Shown: in pieces, positions 52,744-61,280 of the stretch
Numbering within the stretch: the stretch's first letter is position 1
Layout: every line of letters begins with the position of its first letter
Assembly: GCA_964545475.1 (NCBI GenBank)
Contig: CAZJGG010000008.1
Location: 1 to 64,000, forward strand
Source of the DNA: CAZJGG01 sp964545475
GTDB taxonomy: Bacteria > Bacillota > Clostridia > Lachnospirales > JAISER01
Reading direction: 5' to 3'
Length of the DNA stretch: 64,000 nt
The notes under the pieces: model-generated
Databases searched by the model: none
The model's input: only the letters and a program-made list of their open reading frames with translations
Told to the model about the DNA's origin: nothing
Made by a program: the position numbers and the translations under genes

Positions 52744-53793
52744 ATGAAATTATCATTTAGGCATTACAACGACAGTGACCCTATACCGTTGTCCTACATT
52801 AGGCAAATACCCAACATGCATTCTATTGTTTCCGCTGTATACGACACCCCAGTAGGCACTGTTTGGGGCGAGGAAAGCATTGTTAAAATAAAACAAAGTG
52901 TTGAATCAGTAGGTTTGGTTTTTGATATTGTGGAGAGCGTGCCTGTTCACGAGGACATTAAACTTGGCAAACCTTCACGGGCTGAATATTTGGAAAATTA
53001 TAAAGAAAATATTCGCAGATTGGCAAAACATGGAGTTAAATGCATATGTTATAACTTTATGCCTGTTTTCGACTGGACAAGAACCCAGCTTGACCGTGTT
53101 CTTGCAGACGGCTCAACGGCACTTGTGTATTACAAAGACCAGCTTGAAAAAATGAATCCGCTTACAGGTGAACTTTCTTTGCCGGGATGGGATAGTAGTT
53201 ATAAAAAAGAAGATTTAGCAAAATTGTTTGATGAGTATAAAGGGGTAAACGAAGAAAAACTTTGGGAAAATTTAGAATACTTCCTTAAAGAAATAATCCC
53301 TGTTGCCGAGGAATGCGACGTTAAAATGGCGATACACCCAGATGATCCGCCGTACCCAATTTTTGGATTACCAAGAATTATTACATGTGAAGAAAATCTC
53401 GACCGCTTCTTGAAGTTATATGACAGCCCTTACAACGGTTTGACACTTTGCACAGGCTCTTTAGGGTGTGCGGTTTCAAACGATGTTTTAAGAATGGTTG
53501 ATAAATATGCGGGAATGAAGCGTATACATTTTATGCATGTGAGAAACGTTCTTTTAATGGAAGATGGCAGCTTTGAGGAAAGCGCACATTTCTCACCATG
53601 CGGCTCTTTAGATATAGTGGCGATTATGAAGGCACTGCACAAACATGGGTTTGACGGCTACTTGCGCCCGGACCACGGCCGCATGATTTGGGGAGAAACA
53701 GGAAAAGCTGGTTACGGTTTGTATGACAGAGCACTTGGAGCAAGCTATTTAACAGGAATTTGGGAAACTTTGTGTAAAACTTTAAATGTTTAG
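52744..53793 (+). CDS. uxuA: D-mannonate dehydratase
   Basis: Dehydrates D-mannonate to 2-keto-3-deoxy-D-gluconate (KDG). The 349-residue protein begins with the family pattern (KLSFRHYND, YIRQIPNMHSIVSA, VWGEESI) and has the metal-site segments CYNFMPVFDWTRT near residue 104, KMAIHPDDPP near 197 and LRPDHGRMIWGE near 305. GGAGG at 52730-52734 supports ATG 52744; an in-frame ATG at 52729 lies before it. First gene of a five-gene operon that takes glucuronate to pyruvate and glyceraldehyde 3-phosphate. Confidence 0.95.
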   Translation: MKLSFRHYNDSDPIPLSYIRQIPNMHSIVSAVYDTPVGTVWGEESIVKIKQSVESVGLVFDIVESVPVHEDIKLGKPSRAEYLENYKENIRRLAKHGVKCICYNFMPVFDWTRTQLDRVLADGSTALVYYKDQLEKMNPLTGELSLPGWDSSYKKEDLAKLFDEYKGVNEEKLWENLEYFLKEIIPVAEECDVKMAIHPDDPPYPIFGLPRIITCEENLDRFLKLYDSPYNGLTLCTGSLGCAVSNDVLRMVDKYAGMKRIHFMHVRNVLLMEDGSFEESAHFSPCGSLDIVAIMKALHKHGFDGYLRPDHGRMIWGETGKAGYGLYDRALGASYLTGIWETLCKTLNV

Positions 53794-53813
53794 ATTGATG
53801 GGAGGAAATAACT

Positions 53814-54662
53814 ATGGAATTACCTTTTAATATAGATTTGAAAAATAAAGTTGCTGTTGTTACCGGTGCTGGGGGAGTGCTTTGCTCTATGTTTGCTAAT
53901 GCTGCTTCTCTGTGCGGTGCAAAAATCGCCCTACTGGATTTAAACCAGGAAGCGGCACAAAGCGTTGCGGATGAAATTAATGCAAAGGGAGGAACTGCTA
54001 AAGCCTATAAAGCTAATGTTCTTGACAGAGAAGACCTTGAAAATGTTCATAAACAAGTTCTTGCAGACTTAGGCAAATGCGATATTTTAATTAACGGCGC
54101 AGGAGGGAACTCTCCGAAAGCCACAACAACTAAAGAATATTATTTTGAAGGAGATATAGACAGCGACACAGTAAGCTTTTTCGACCTTGATAAGTCGGGA
54201 GTTGAGTTTGTGTTTAACCTTAACTTTATAGGAACGCTATTGCCTACACAGATTTTTGCGGCCGATATGTTGGGGCGTGAAGGATGTTCTATTATAAATA
54301 TAAGCTCTATGAATGCGTTTACGCCGCTAACAAAAATTCCGGCATACAGCGGCGCAAAAGCGGCTATTTCTAACTTTACCCAATGGCTTGCAGTTCATTT
54401 TTCTAAGCAGAAAATTAGAGTTAACGCCATTGCCCCCGGATTTTTTGTTACTGCCCAAAATGAAAAGCTTTTGTTTAACCAGGACGGAACTCCTACGGAA
54501 AGAACAGGGAAAATCCTTGCGGCAACGCCTATGGGGCGCTTTGGAGAAGGAAAAGAGCTTGTTGGTACATTGTTATACTTGCTTTCAGATAATGCATCAG
54601 GTTTTGTAACAGGTGTTGTTATTCCAGTAGACGGTGGGTTCTCGGCATATAGTGGGGTGTGA
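53814..54662 (+). CDS. D-mannonate oxidoreductase / fructuronate reductase, SDR type
   Basis: Reduces D-fructuronate to D-mannonate with NAD(P)H, linking the glucuronate isomerase and mannonate dehydratase on either side. The 282-residue protein is an SDR (TGAGGVLCSMFA loop, NGAGGNSPKAT, NISSMNAFTPL, YSGAKAA), the form used for this step in many Firmicutes in place of the longer E. coli UxuB polyol dehydrogenase. GGGAGG eight bases before the ATG. Starts 20 bases after uxuA. Assignment rests on operon position. Confidence 0.88.
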   Translation: MELPFNIDLKNKVAVVTGAGGVLCSMFANAASLCGAKIALLDLNQEAAQSVADEINAKGGTAKAYKANVLDREDLENVHKQVLADLGKCDILINGAGGNSPKATTTKEYYFEGDIDSDTVSFFDLDKSGVEFVFNLNFIGTLLPTQIFAADMLGREGCSIINISSMNAFTPLTKIPAYSGAKAAISNFTQWLAVHFSKQKIRVNAIAPGFFVTAQNEKLLFNQDGTPTERTGKILAATPMGRFGEGKELVGTLLYLLSDNASGFVTGVVIPVDGGFSAYSGV

Positions 54663-54663
54663 T

Positions 54664-55899
54664 ATGAAAAAATTCTTAGATAAAGACTTTTTGCTTAAAA
54701 CAGACACAGCGAAAAAACTGTATAATTACGCTGAAAACTTGCCGATTATTGACTATCACTGCCATGTGAACCCTAAGGAAATAGCGGAAGACAAGAAATT
54801 TAGTAACATTACAGAGGCTTGGTTGTATGGCGACCATTACAAATGGAGAGCCATGAGGGCATGCGGGGTGCCGGAAAGCCACGTAACAGGAACAGCTTCT
54901 GATTTTGATAAGTTTTATTCATATGCTAAAATTATGCCCCAATTGCTGGGAAATCCTCTTTACCATTGGTCACATTTGGAATTGCAAAGATATTTTGGCG
55001 TTGATGAAATTTTATCTGAAAAGACTGCTAAAACTATATACGATAAATGCAATGACGTGATTTCAGAGCTTTCTGTGCAAGAAATTATTAAGCGTTCAAA
55101 TGTTGAGGTAATATGTACAACAGACGACCCCGACGATACTTTGGAATGGCACAAGGCAATTAAAGAAAACGGCTTTAAAACAAAAGTTTTACCAACGTTT
55201 AGACCTGATAGACTTTTAAAAAATGAACTAGGACTGTCTGAAACTGAACTTTTGAAGCATTTGGAGAAGCGGTTAGACTATTTTGCTGAAAACGGTTGCA
55301 AATTAGCAGACCATGGCATTTCTAGCTTAAACGACACAAAGCTTATAATTGAAGTTGCAAAGCTTTACAAAGAGCGTAATATCGCTATGCAGCTGCATTT
55401 TAATGTTGTAAGAAATGCAAACAGCAAAATGTTTACAAAAATTGGAGCAGATACAGGGTTTGACGCAATATGCGACAGCGCAAGTGCTCAACCAATAATA
55501 CATATATTAGACAGCCTTAACTCATGCGGCAAGCTTCCAAAGACTGTGCTTTACTCCCTTAATCCATCGGACAACACATCAATCTCAGCATTGAGTGGTT
55601 GCTTTGATAATGTAATTCAAGGTAGTGCTTGGTGGTTTAACGATTCTATTAAAGGCATGGTAGAGCAAATAACAACTATGGCAAGCGTTTACCCTATAGG
55701 GCGTTTTCTTGGAATGCTTACAGACAGCAGAAGTTTTCTTTCTTATACAAGGCATGAATATTTTAGGCGTTTGTTTTGCAATATTGTTGGGGAGCTTGTG
55801 GAAAACGGCGAATACCCCAATGATTGGGATTGCCTAACAGCATTGGTAAAAGGTGTATTTTACGCAAACTCAAAAGATTTTTTTGAATTCGGAGGTTAA
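54664..55899 (+). CDS. uxaC: Glucuronate (uronate) isomerase, short form
   Basis: Converts D-glucuronate to D-fructuronate (or galacturonate to tagaturonate). Signatures run through the protein: DYHCHVNPKEI (metal His pair) near residue 26, TTDDPDDTLEWHK, GCKLADHGI, MQLHFNVVRNANSKMF, LNPSDN and MLTDSRSFLSYTRHEYFRR. At 411 residues it is about 55 shorter than usual UxaC; the missing part lies between LADHGISS and YKERNIAMQLH, where ordinary members have a helical insert of some 40-50 residues, and all metal and active-site motifs remain. GGGGTG precedes ATG 54664, one base after the previous stop; an earlier in-frame ATG (54634) overlaps the SDR gene. Confidence 0.93.
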   Translation: MKKFLDKDFLLKTDTAKKLYNYAENLPIIDYHCHVNPKEIAEDKKFSNITEAWLYGDHYKWRAMRACGVPESHVTGTASDFDKFYSYAKIMPQLLGNPLYHWSHLELQRYFGVDEILSEKTAKTIYDKCNDVISELSVQEIIKRSNVEVICTTDDPDDTLEWHKAIKENGFKTKVLPTFRPDRLLKNELGLSETELLKHLEKRLDYFAENGCKLADHGISSLNDTKLIIEVAKLYKERNIAMQLHFNVVRNANSKMFTKIGADTGFDAICDSASAQPIIHILDSLNSCGKLPKTVLYSLNPSDNTSISALSGCFDNVIQGSAWWFNDSIKGMVEQITTMASVYPIGRFLGMLTDSRSFLSYTRHEYFRRLFCNIVGELVENGEYPNDWDCLTALVKGVFYANSKDFFEFGG

Positions 55900-55900
55900 G

Positions 55901-56524
55901 ATGAGTGAAATAATGAAAAAACTAGGTGAAACAGGTATAATTCCAGTTATAAAAATAGATGATGCAAATACGGCACTTCCTTTAACTGAAGCGATGATAA
56001 ATGGTGGCATTTGCTGCGCAGAGGTAACATTTCGCACAGATGCCGCCGAAGAAAGCATTGCTCTAATTGCCAAAAATTTACCAAATGTTTTGTTGGGGGC
56101 GGGAACGGTGCTTTCAGCCGAACAGGTAGACAAAGCGGTTAGCGCAGGGGCAAGCTTTATTGTTTCTCCCGGAATTAACCGTAAAGTCGTTGAATATTGT
56201 TTATCAAAAAATATACCAATCATTCCAGGGTGTATCACTCCAACAGAAATAGAAATTGCTTTAGAGTATGGGCTTGAAACAGTTAAGTTTTTTCCGGCTG
56301 AACAGGCAGGGGGATTAGGCATGATAAAAGCCTTGTCTGCGCCGTATAACAAACTTAATTTTATACCAACAGGCGGTATTAACTTAAATAATTTAGCCCA
56401 ATATTTGAGTTTTAACAAAATAATAGCTTGCGGCGGTTCGTTTATGGTTAATAACGATCTTGATAAAGTGACGGAGTTATCCAAACAAGCAGTGAAAATT
56501 GTTAAGGAGGCTAAAAGCTTATGA
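55901..56524 (+). CDS. eda: KDPG aldolase (2-keto-3-deoxy-6-phosphogluconate aldolase)
   Basis: Cleaves KDPG to pyruvate and glyceraldehyde 3-phosphate through a Schiff base. The 207-residue class I aldolase keeps CAEVTFRT (catalytic Glu), GAGTVLSAEQV, SPGINRKV and TVKFFPAEQAGG with the Schiff-base lysine. GGAGG overlaps the uxaC stop region, and ATG 55901 begins one base after that stop. Its end overlaps kdgK by four bases (ATGA), so translation is coupled. Confidence 0.95.
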   Translation: MSEIMKKLGETGIIPVIKIDDANTALPLTEAMINGGICCAEVTFRTDAAEESIALIAKNLPNVLLGAGTVLSAEQVDKAVSAGASFIVSPGINRKVVEYCLSKNIPIIPGCITPTEIEIALEYGLETVKFFPAEQAGGLGMIKALSAPYNKLNFIPTGGINLNNLAQYLSFNKIIACGGSFMVNNDLDKVTELSKQAVKIVKEAKSL

Positions 56525-57540
56525 AAATAGTAACATTCGGTGAAATAATGCTTCGTCTTGCCCCCGAGGGTTACTTGCGCTTTGTGCAAGCAAGCAATTT
56601 CGGCGCAACTTACGGAGGGGGGGAGGCAAACGTTGCTGTTTCTCTTTCTCAATTTGGCTTGAACGCTTCTTTTGTTACAAAGCTTCCTAAGCATGAAATA
56701 GGTCAAGGGGCTGTTCAGTCTCTAGCTCGCTATGGCGTGGATACATCAAAAATCATACGGGGCGGAGACAGAGTTGGCATATATTTTCTTGAAAAAGGCG
56801 CAAGCCAACGCTCCAGCAAAGTTATTTACGATAGGTCAAATTCGGCCATTGCTACTGCTACTGCGGCAGACTTTAACTGGGATGAAATTTTAAATGGTGC
56901 GGATTGGTTTCACTTCACTGGTATTACCCCGGCAATAAGCGACAATGTTGCAGAAATATGTTTGGAAGCGGTAAAGAAATGTAAGGAAATGGGAATAAAA
57001 GTAAGCTGTGATTTGAATTATAGAAAAAATCTTTGGAGCAAAGATAAAGCAGGAGAGATTATGGGTAAACTCATGCCTTATGTTAACGTGTGTATTGCCA
57101 ATGAGGAAGATGCCAGCGATGTTTTTGGCATATCGGCGGAAAATACCGATGTGAATTCAGGCAAGGTTAACCATGAGGGCTACATTGAAGTAGCTAAAAA
57201 GCTTGTTGAACGCTTTTCTTTTGATAAAGTTGCCATAACTTTGCGCTCCTCAATTTCCGCCAACGACAATAATTGGGCGGCAATGCTTTATGAAGAAGGC
57301 AAAGCATATTTTAGTAAAAGTTATGCAGTGCATATTGTAGACCGTGTTGGGGGAGGAGACAGCTTCGGAGCCGGCTTGATTTATTCTGTATTAAACGGAT
57401 ATGAACAACAGCAAGCAATTGAATTTGCTGTTGCGGCTAGCTGCTTAAAGCATAGCATTGAGGGAGATTTTAACCTTGTTAGCGTTTCTGAGGTGGCAGC
57501 CCTTGTTAAAGGAGATGGAAGCGGAAGAGTAAAAAGATAA
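56521..57540 (+). CDS. kdgK: 2-keto-3-deoxygluconate kinase
   Basis: Phosphorylates KDG to KDPG, feeding the aldolase encoded just before. A 339-residue PfkB-type kinase with GEIMLRLAPEGYLRF at the start (substrate side), GGGEANVAVSLSQFG near residue 31 and the anion-hole motif VDRVGGGDSFGAG near 275 (usually GAGD; here GGGD with the catalytic Asp kept). Overlaps eda by four bases. Last gene of the operon; a long inverted repeat follows. Confidence 0.94.
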   Translation: MKIVTFGEIMLRLAPEGYLRFVQASNFGATYGGGEANVAVSLSQFGLNASFVTKLPKHEIGQGAVQSLARYGVDTSKIIRGGDRVGIYFLEKGASQRSSKVIYDRSNSAIATATAADFNWDEILNGADWFHFTGITPAISDNVAEICLEAVKKCKEMGIKVSCDLNYRKNLWSKDKAGEIMGKLMPYVNVCIANEEDASDVFGISAENTDVNSGKVNHEGYIEVAKKLVERFSFDKVAITLRSSISANDNNWAAMLYEEGKAYFSKSYAVHIVDRVGGGDSFGAGLIYSVLNGYEQQQAIEFAVAASCLKHSIEGDFNLVSVSEVAALVKGDGSGRVKR

Positions 57541-57563
57541 TAATTTTTTTTGAATAGGCTGTA

Positions 57564-57672
57564 AAAGAGTGTTTAAAAAATAAAACTTGCCAAATTTAGG
57601 GCATGTTCAAAGTCTCTGAAATGGAGACTGTGAACAGGCTCTTAGGCGAGTTTTATTTTTTAAACACTCTTT
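57564..57672. repeat. 109-bp inverted-repeat element after kdgK
   Basis: 28-base ends pair with one mismatch: 57564-57591 (AAAGAGTGTTTAAAAAATAA...) against 57645-57672. Between them a second hairpin, AGTCTC (57611-57616) with GAGACT (57624-57629) and flanking TTCA/TGAA. A 36-base internal part (57609-57644) recurs in degenerate form at 60859-60894. It may act as terminator for kdgK and is probably a small non-autonomous element. The remaining 57673-57823 shows no clear promoter or gene. Confidence 0.72.
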
Positions 57673-57823
57673 AGTATATTGTATATTGGAAAAGTTTATG
57701 TTAGAATTATAGCATAAAATGTAATAATGAAACAACGTTGAAATTGCTTTATGCTTTAATATGTAAAGAGATGGTATAGGGCTTGAAATTTATTGTATTT
57801 CCAAACTTCTAGGGGGGTAAGAC

Positions 57824-60334
57824 ATGAACTTAAATTCTATAGGGAAAAAGCTTATGTTTGCAACATTATGCTGTATTTTATCTACAACTTGCTTATCAAT
57901 ATTAATTATGTATATAGGCAATGTTAGTGCTATTGAGAATATTAACGCCCATGATTCAAAGGCGGCTATGGATTATATGGTTTTACATACAGAAGAAATG
58001 AAAGAAAAGTCACTGGAGGCTTGTAAAAAATTGTCTGAAAATAATAATATTGTTTTCAGTGTTAAATTTGGAAACCCTGCCGTGGCGGTTACTTATGCTA
58101 ATCAGATTCTTGCCCAGTTTCCGGATATTGAAGTTGTAACTATAGTAGATGATAAAGGCATAGTTGTTGGAAGAACTTATAGTGATGAAGTGGGAGATTC
58201 TATTGCTTGGCAGCCGGATATTAAAAATGGGCTAAATGGTGTAACAGGTTCATATATAGAGGAAGAAAATGATGTTAAATTGTCAGTTCGTTCTTCGACT
58301 CCGCTAATTGATGAAACAGGAGCTATTGTTGGTGTAATTTCGTGCGGTTATCGGTTGGATACCAACGATTATGTTGATAGAATAAAACAATCCACCGGCT
58401 TAGATATTACCGTTTTTTTAAACGATGTGCGCATAAGTACAACTATTGCTAAAGATGGACAGCGGCAAACAGGAACTCAGCTTAACCCTGAAATAGCAAA
58501 AATTGTGTTGGAACAAGGTGAATCCTATCTTGCAGAAGCAGATATTTTAGGCTCAGAGTTCTATACTATATATGAACCAATAATTGATGAAAACGGAAAG
58601 ATATTAGGTGCATTCTTTGCGGGTAAGCATATTGGTTTTGTTAAAGACTCCATTAGAAATACAACAATTGTTGCTGTTGTCATCAATTTCTCTTTATGTC
58701 TTGTGTTGTTGTTTATAAATTGGAGGTTTAATAAAAAGAGAATTGCTGACCCCATAGCTAAAATTAGTGAATGTGTAGCAGAGTTGGCTCAGGGAAATGT
58801 TGATATAAACATTCCTGTTTTTAAGTCAGATGATGAAATAGGACGCATGACAAGCAACATTGGAGATATGGCTAACGTTATTAGGTGTCTTATAGACGAA
58901 TTAAATGTCATGTTATCAGACCATAAACAGGGAATAATATCAACAAAAATTGACGTTTCAAAATATAAAGGGTCTTATAATAATGTTGCGGTTGGTATTA
59001 ACGAAATGGCAGAAGATTATGATTCGGATAATTCGGCTGTTCTTGATTGCCTTCAAAGCTTTGCTAATGGTAATTTTGACATAGTGGTAAAAGAGTTTCC
59101 GGGGGAAAAACACATTACTAACAATGCAATAGAGCAAGTTCGTGCAAACCTTAAAAACGTAAGCTTTCAAATCAATCGTCTTCTTGGAGACTCTTTAAAA
59201 GGTAAGCTTGATAGCCAAGCGGATATTTCTCAATGTTCCGGTGAATGGGCTGAAATTTTATTATCGCTAAACAGCCTTATGAACGGGATTGCAGCGCCGA
59301 TTAACGAGGCTATGCCTATTTTAGAAGAAATTGCCGCAGGGAAATTTGATAACAAAATTACTGGGAATTATGAGGGAGTATTTGCTTCTATTAAAGATTC
59401 TGTTAATAATACGTCAAATTCACTTGCATATTATTGTATGGAAATTGAAAGAGTTCTTGGAAATATGGCAAACAATGATTTCGACCAAAAGATTAAGGGT
59501 TATTTTCCGGGAAGTTTCTCTAATATAAAAGGTTCAATTAATGAACTTATTATTAAGTTTAATAATGTTATTAGAGAAATTGGAACTGCTGCAAATAATG
59601 TATTTGAAAGCTCTTCAGGCATCTCAAAATCAAGTATTGTAATTGCTCAAGGTTCAGAACATCAGGCAGCGAGTATTCAGGAGCTTGGAGGAGCTATTGA
59701 AGAAATTAATCAGCAGGTGAAGGATAATTCTACAAAAGCGGAAAGTGCATTTGAACTAACAAAAATATCAAAGCATAAAGCAGATAAAAGCCAACATTCT
59801 ATGGATGAAATGCTAGAAGCCATGGATTCTATAAAAATTGCATCAGATAAAGCTGCGAGAGTAATGAAAGTGGTTGACGACATTGCTTTCCAAATAAATT
59901 TATTGGCGTTAAATGCGTCGATTGAGGCGGCCAAGGCAGGGCAACACGGAAAGGGCTTTTCTGTTGTTGCAGAAAAGGTACGTAATCTTGCAGGGAAAAG
60001 CAAAGCGGCATCTGAAGAAAGTGAGCAATATATTAAAAATACAATAAAAACAATAAGTGTTGGCGTTAAGAGGGCAACGGATACTTCAAATGCATTAAAA
60101 CAGATTCTTGAAAATGTGAACAGTGTATCAGAATACATTTCCAGCATTGCATCAGAATCTCAAAATCAAGTTCACTCTATTTCCAATATTAATGATGGGG
60201 TTAACCAGATTTCTCAGGTTATCCAAAATAATTCGGCAATGTCTCAAGAAGCTGCAAGCGTTTCTGAAGAACTTAACAGACATGCGGAAAACATGAGGAA
60301 TTTGACAAATCAATTCAAAATTAAAAATACATAA
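57824..60334 (+). CDS. Methyl-accepting chemotaxis protein
   Basis: An 836-residue transmembrane chemoreceptor. Membrane segments at about 12-32 and 283-303 flank an extracellular Cache-type sensor (DDKGIVVGRTYSDEVGDS and SVRSSTPLIDETGAIVGVISCGY are typical single-Cache segments). After the second membrane segment come a HAMP domain (about 305-360), two or three further HAMP-like helical repeats (GNFDIVVKEFPG, GKFDNKITGNYEG, NDFDQKIKGYFPG) and the signalling coiled coil with the hairpin tip DIAFQINLLALNASIEAAKAG followed by HGKGFSVVAEKVR near residue 690. GGGGGG before ATG. Its place after the uronate operon hints at a sugar-acid ligand, by position only. No flagellar or che genes are in the window. 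Confidence 0.93.
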   Translation: MNLNSIGKKLMFATLCCILSTTCLSILIMYIGNVSAIENINAHDSKAAMDYMVLHTEEMKEKSLEACKKLSENNNIVFSVKFGNPAVAVTYANQILAQFPDIEVVTIVDDKGIVVGRTYSDEVGDSIAWQPDIKNGLNGVTGSYIEEENDVKLSVRSSTPLIDETGAIVGVISCGYRLDTNDYVDRIKQSTGLDITVFLNDVRISTTIAKDGQRQTGTQLNPEIAKIVLEQGESYLAEADILGSEFYTIYEPIIDENGKILGAFFAGKHIGFVKDSIRNTTIVAVVINFSLCLVLLFINWRFNKKRIADPIAKISECVAELAQGNVDINIPVFKSDDEIGRMTSNIGDMANVIRCLIDELNVMLSDHKQGIISTKIDVSKYKGSYNNVAVGINEMAEDYDSDNSAVLDCLQSFANGNFDIVVKEFPGEKHITNNAIEQVRANLKNVSFQINRLLGDSLKGKLDSQADISQCSGEWAEILLSLNSLMNGIAAPINEAMPILEEIAAGKFDNKITGNYEGVFASIKDSVNNTSNSLAYYCMEIERVLGNMANNDFDQKIKGYFPGSFSNIKGSINELIIKFNNVIREIGTAANNVFESSSGISKSSIVIAQGSEHQAASIQELGGAIEEINQQVKDNSTKAESAFELTKISKHKADKSQHSMDEMLEAMDSIKIASDKAARVMKVVDDIAFQINLLALNASIEAAKAGQHGKGFSVVAEKVRNLAGKSKAASEESEQYIKNTIKTISVGVKRATDTSNALKQILENVNSVSEYISSIASESQNQVHSISNINDGVNQISQVIQNNSAMSQEAASVSEELNRHAENMRNLTNQFKIKNT

Positions 60335-60380
60335 TACTGAACTGCGCAAAAGAGCTAAACATTGCAGAAAGGATATAAAA

Positions 60381-60842
60381 ATGAAAAAATCCATTAATTT
60401 ATTCCAGATTAGAAAGATTGCTGAAAATTACTATGCTAATGGTGACTTTTACTGTTCGGAAGCAATCGTAAAAACTATAATCGATGAATTCGATCTACCA
60501 AAGAATGATGAAGCAATTAAAATGGCTTCTGGTTTTCCGGTTGGGATTGGTGGGAAAGGATGCACCTGTGGTGCAATTTCTGGTGGAGTTTTGGCAATTG
60601 GATTGTTTTTTGGAAGAAGTGTAGGCAAAAACCCTGCTGTACACAAAGCTATGGAACTTAGCGGAAAGCTATACGACATGTTTACTGAGAAACAGCGTTC
60701 ATCGTGTTGCCGTGTGTTGACAAAAGGCATGACGCTTGGTTCTGATGAACACATGAGCCAGTGTGTCTCCTTTACGGGTTATGTTGCCTATGAAACGGCA
60801 AAAATGATTGCCGAAGAGCTGAATCTAGAGATTATTGAGTGA
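60381..60842 (+). CDS. C_GCAxxG_C_C family protein
   Basis: A 153-residue protein of the cysteine-motif family named for C...GCAxxG...C...C; here the pieces are CSEAIVKTI near residue 28, GKGCTCGAISGGVLAIGLFFG near 58, SSCCRVLT near 108 and SQCVSFTGYVAYETA. The family is thought to be redox-related or membrane-associated, with no firmly known reaction. AAAGGA precedes the ATG. It starts 46 bases after the chemoreceptor stop and could be co-transcribed. Confidence 0.85.
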   Translation: MKKSINLFQIRKIAENYYANGDFYCSEAIVKTIIDEFDLPKNDEAIKMASGFPVGIGGKGCTCGAISGGVLAIGLFFGRSVGKNPAVHKAMELSGKLYDMFTEKQRSSCCRVLTKGMTLGSDEHMSQCVSFTGYVAYETAKMIAEELNLEIIE

Positions 60843-60858
60843 TAAAGCTATTTGCCGA

Positions 60859-60894
60859 AAAGACACTGAAATGGAGATTGCAAAAAGGCCCTTA
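60859..60894. repeat. Degenerate fragment of the 109-bp element core
   Basis: 28 of 36 bases match 57609-57644 (shared core CTGAAATGGAGA and AGGC-CTTA). The long terminal repeats are not present here. Within the 438-base gene-free stretch 60843-61280, this fragment, the orphan end at 60947 and copy 3 of the 103-bp element are all that is recognisable. Confidence 0.55.
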
Positions 60895-60946
60895 AATGGG
60901 CGCATTATACCGCTTAATAAATTGCTATATTTTTCAGGGGTTTTGG

Positions 60947-60967
60947 TAGAGCAATTAGATAGAACAC
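60947..60967. repeat. Possible degenerate left end of the 103-bp element
   Basis: TAGAGCAATTAGATAGAACAC agrees with the left end TAGAGCAATTTGACAAAACAT at 16 of 21 positions, with the first ten identical. It stands about 90 bases before the intact copy 3. Confidence 0.35.
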
Positions 60968-61039
60968 AACGCTAATAACTGGAAAATATTTTTGGCGTAT
61001 TTTGGCTAATTTTTATATAAATAATGGGTATAATCTACA

Positions 61040-61142
61040 TAGAGCAATTTGACAAAACATTAACAGGTGTGGAGCAGGAACAGCAAACGATTCACCGCTG
61101 TTCCTGAGAACATAGCTGTTTATGTTTTTGCAAATAGCTATA
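61040..61142 (+). mobile_element. 103-bp TA-flanked inverted-repeat element, copy 3
   Basis: Same length and orientation as the other three. It is identical to copy 2 except for A in place of T in the central loop (AACGATTCACC). Lies in the intergenic region before the DUF2156 gene, about 138 bases upstream of its start. Confidence 0.92.
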
Positions 61143-61280
61143 TGCAAAGTTTCAAATACACTCAAATAGGGTTAATTTAAAAGGTATCTGCATTTCTGGT
61201 GGTTTTGAAAATTTGCCGGAAACACAAAAATTACTACAAGCAGGTTTTTAAGCCCTATACACTAAAGGAAAGATTTTATT

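Noticed and set aside
54664..55899. Truncation or internal deletion inactivating uxaC
   Set aside because: Frame is intact, all metal and catalytic motifs are present and the gene is embedded in a tight complete operon; a short subfamily is more likely.
55870..56706. 278-residue - strand frame opposite eda/kdgK
   Set aside because: Long but antisense to two clearly identified enzymes, with no start signals.
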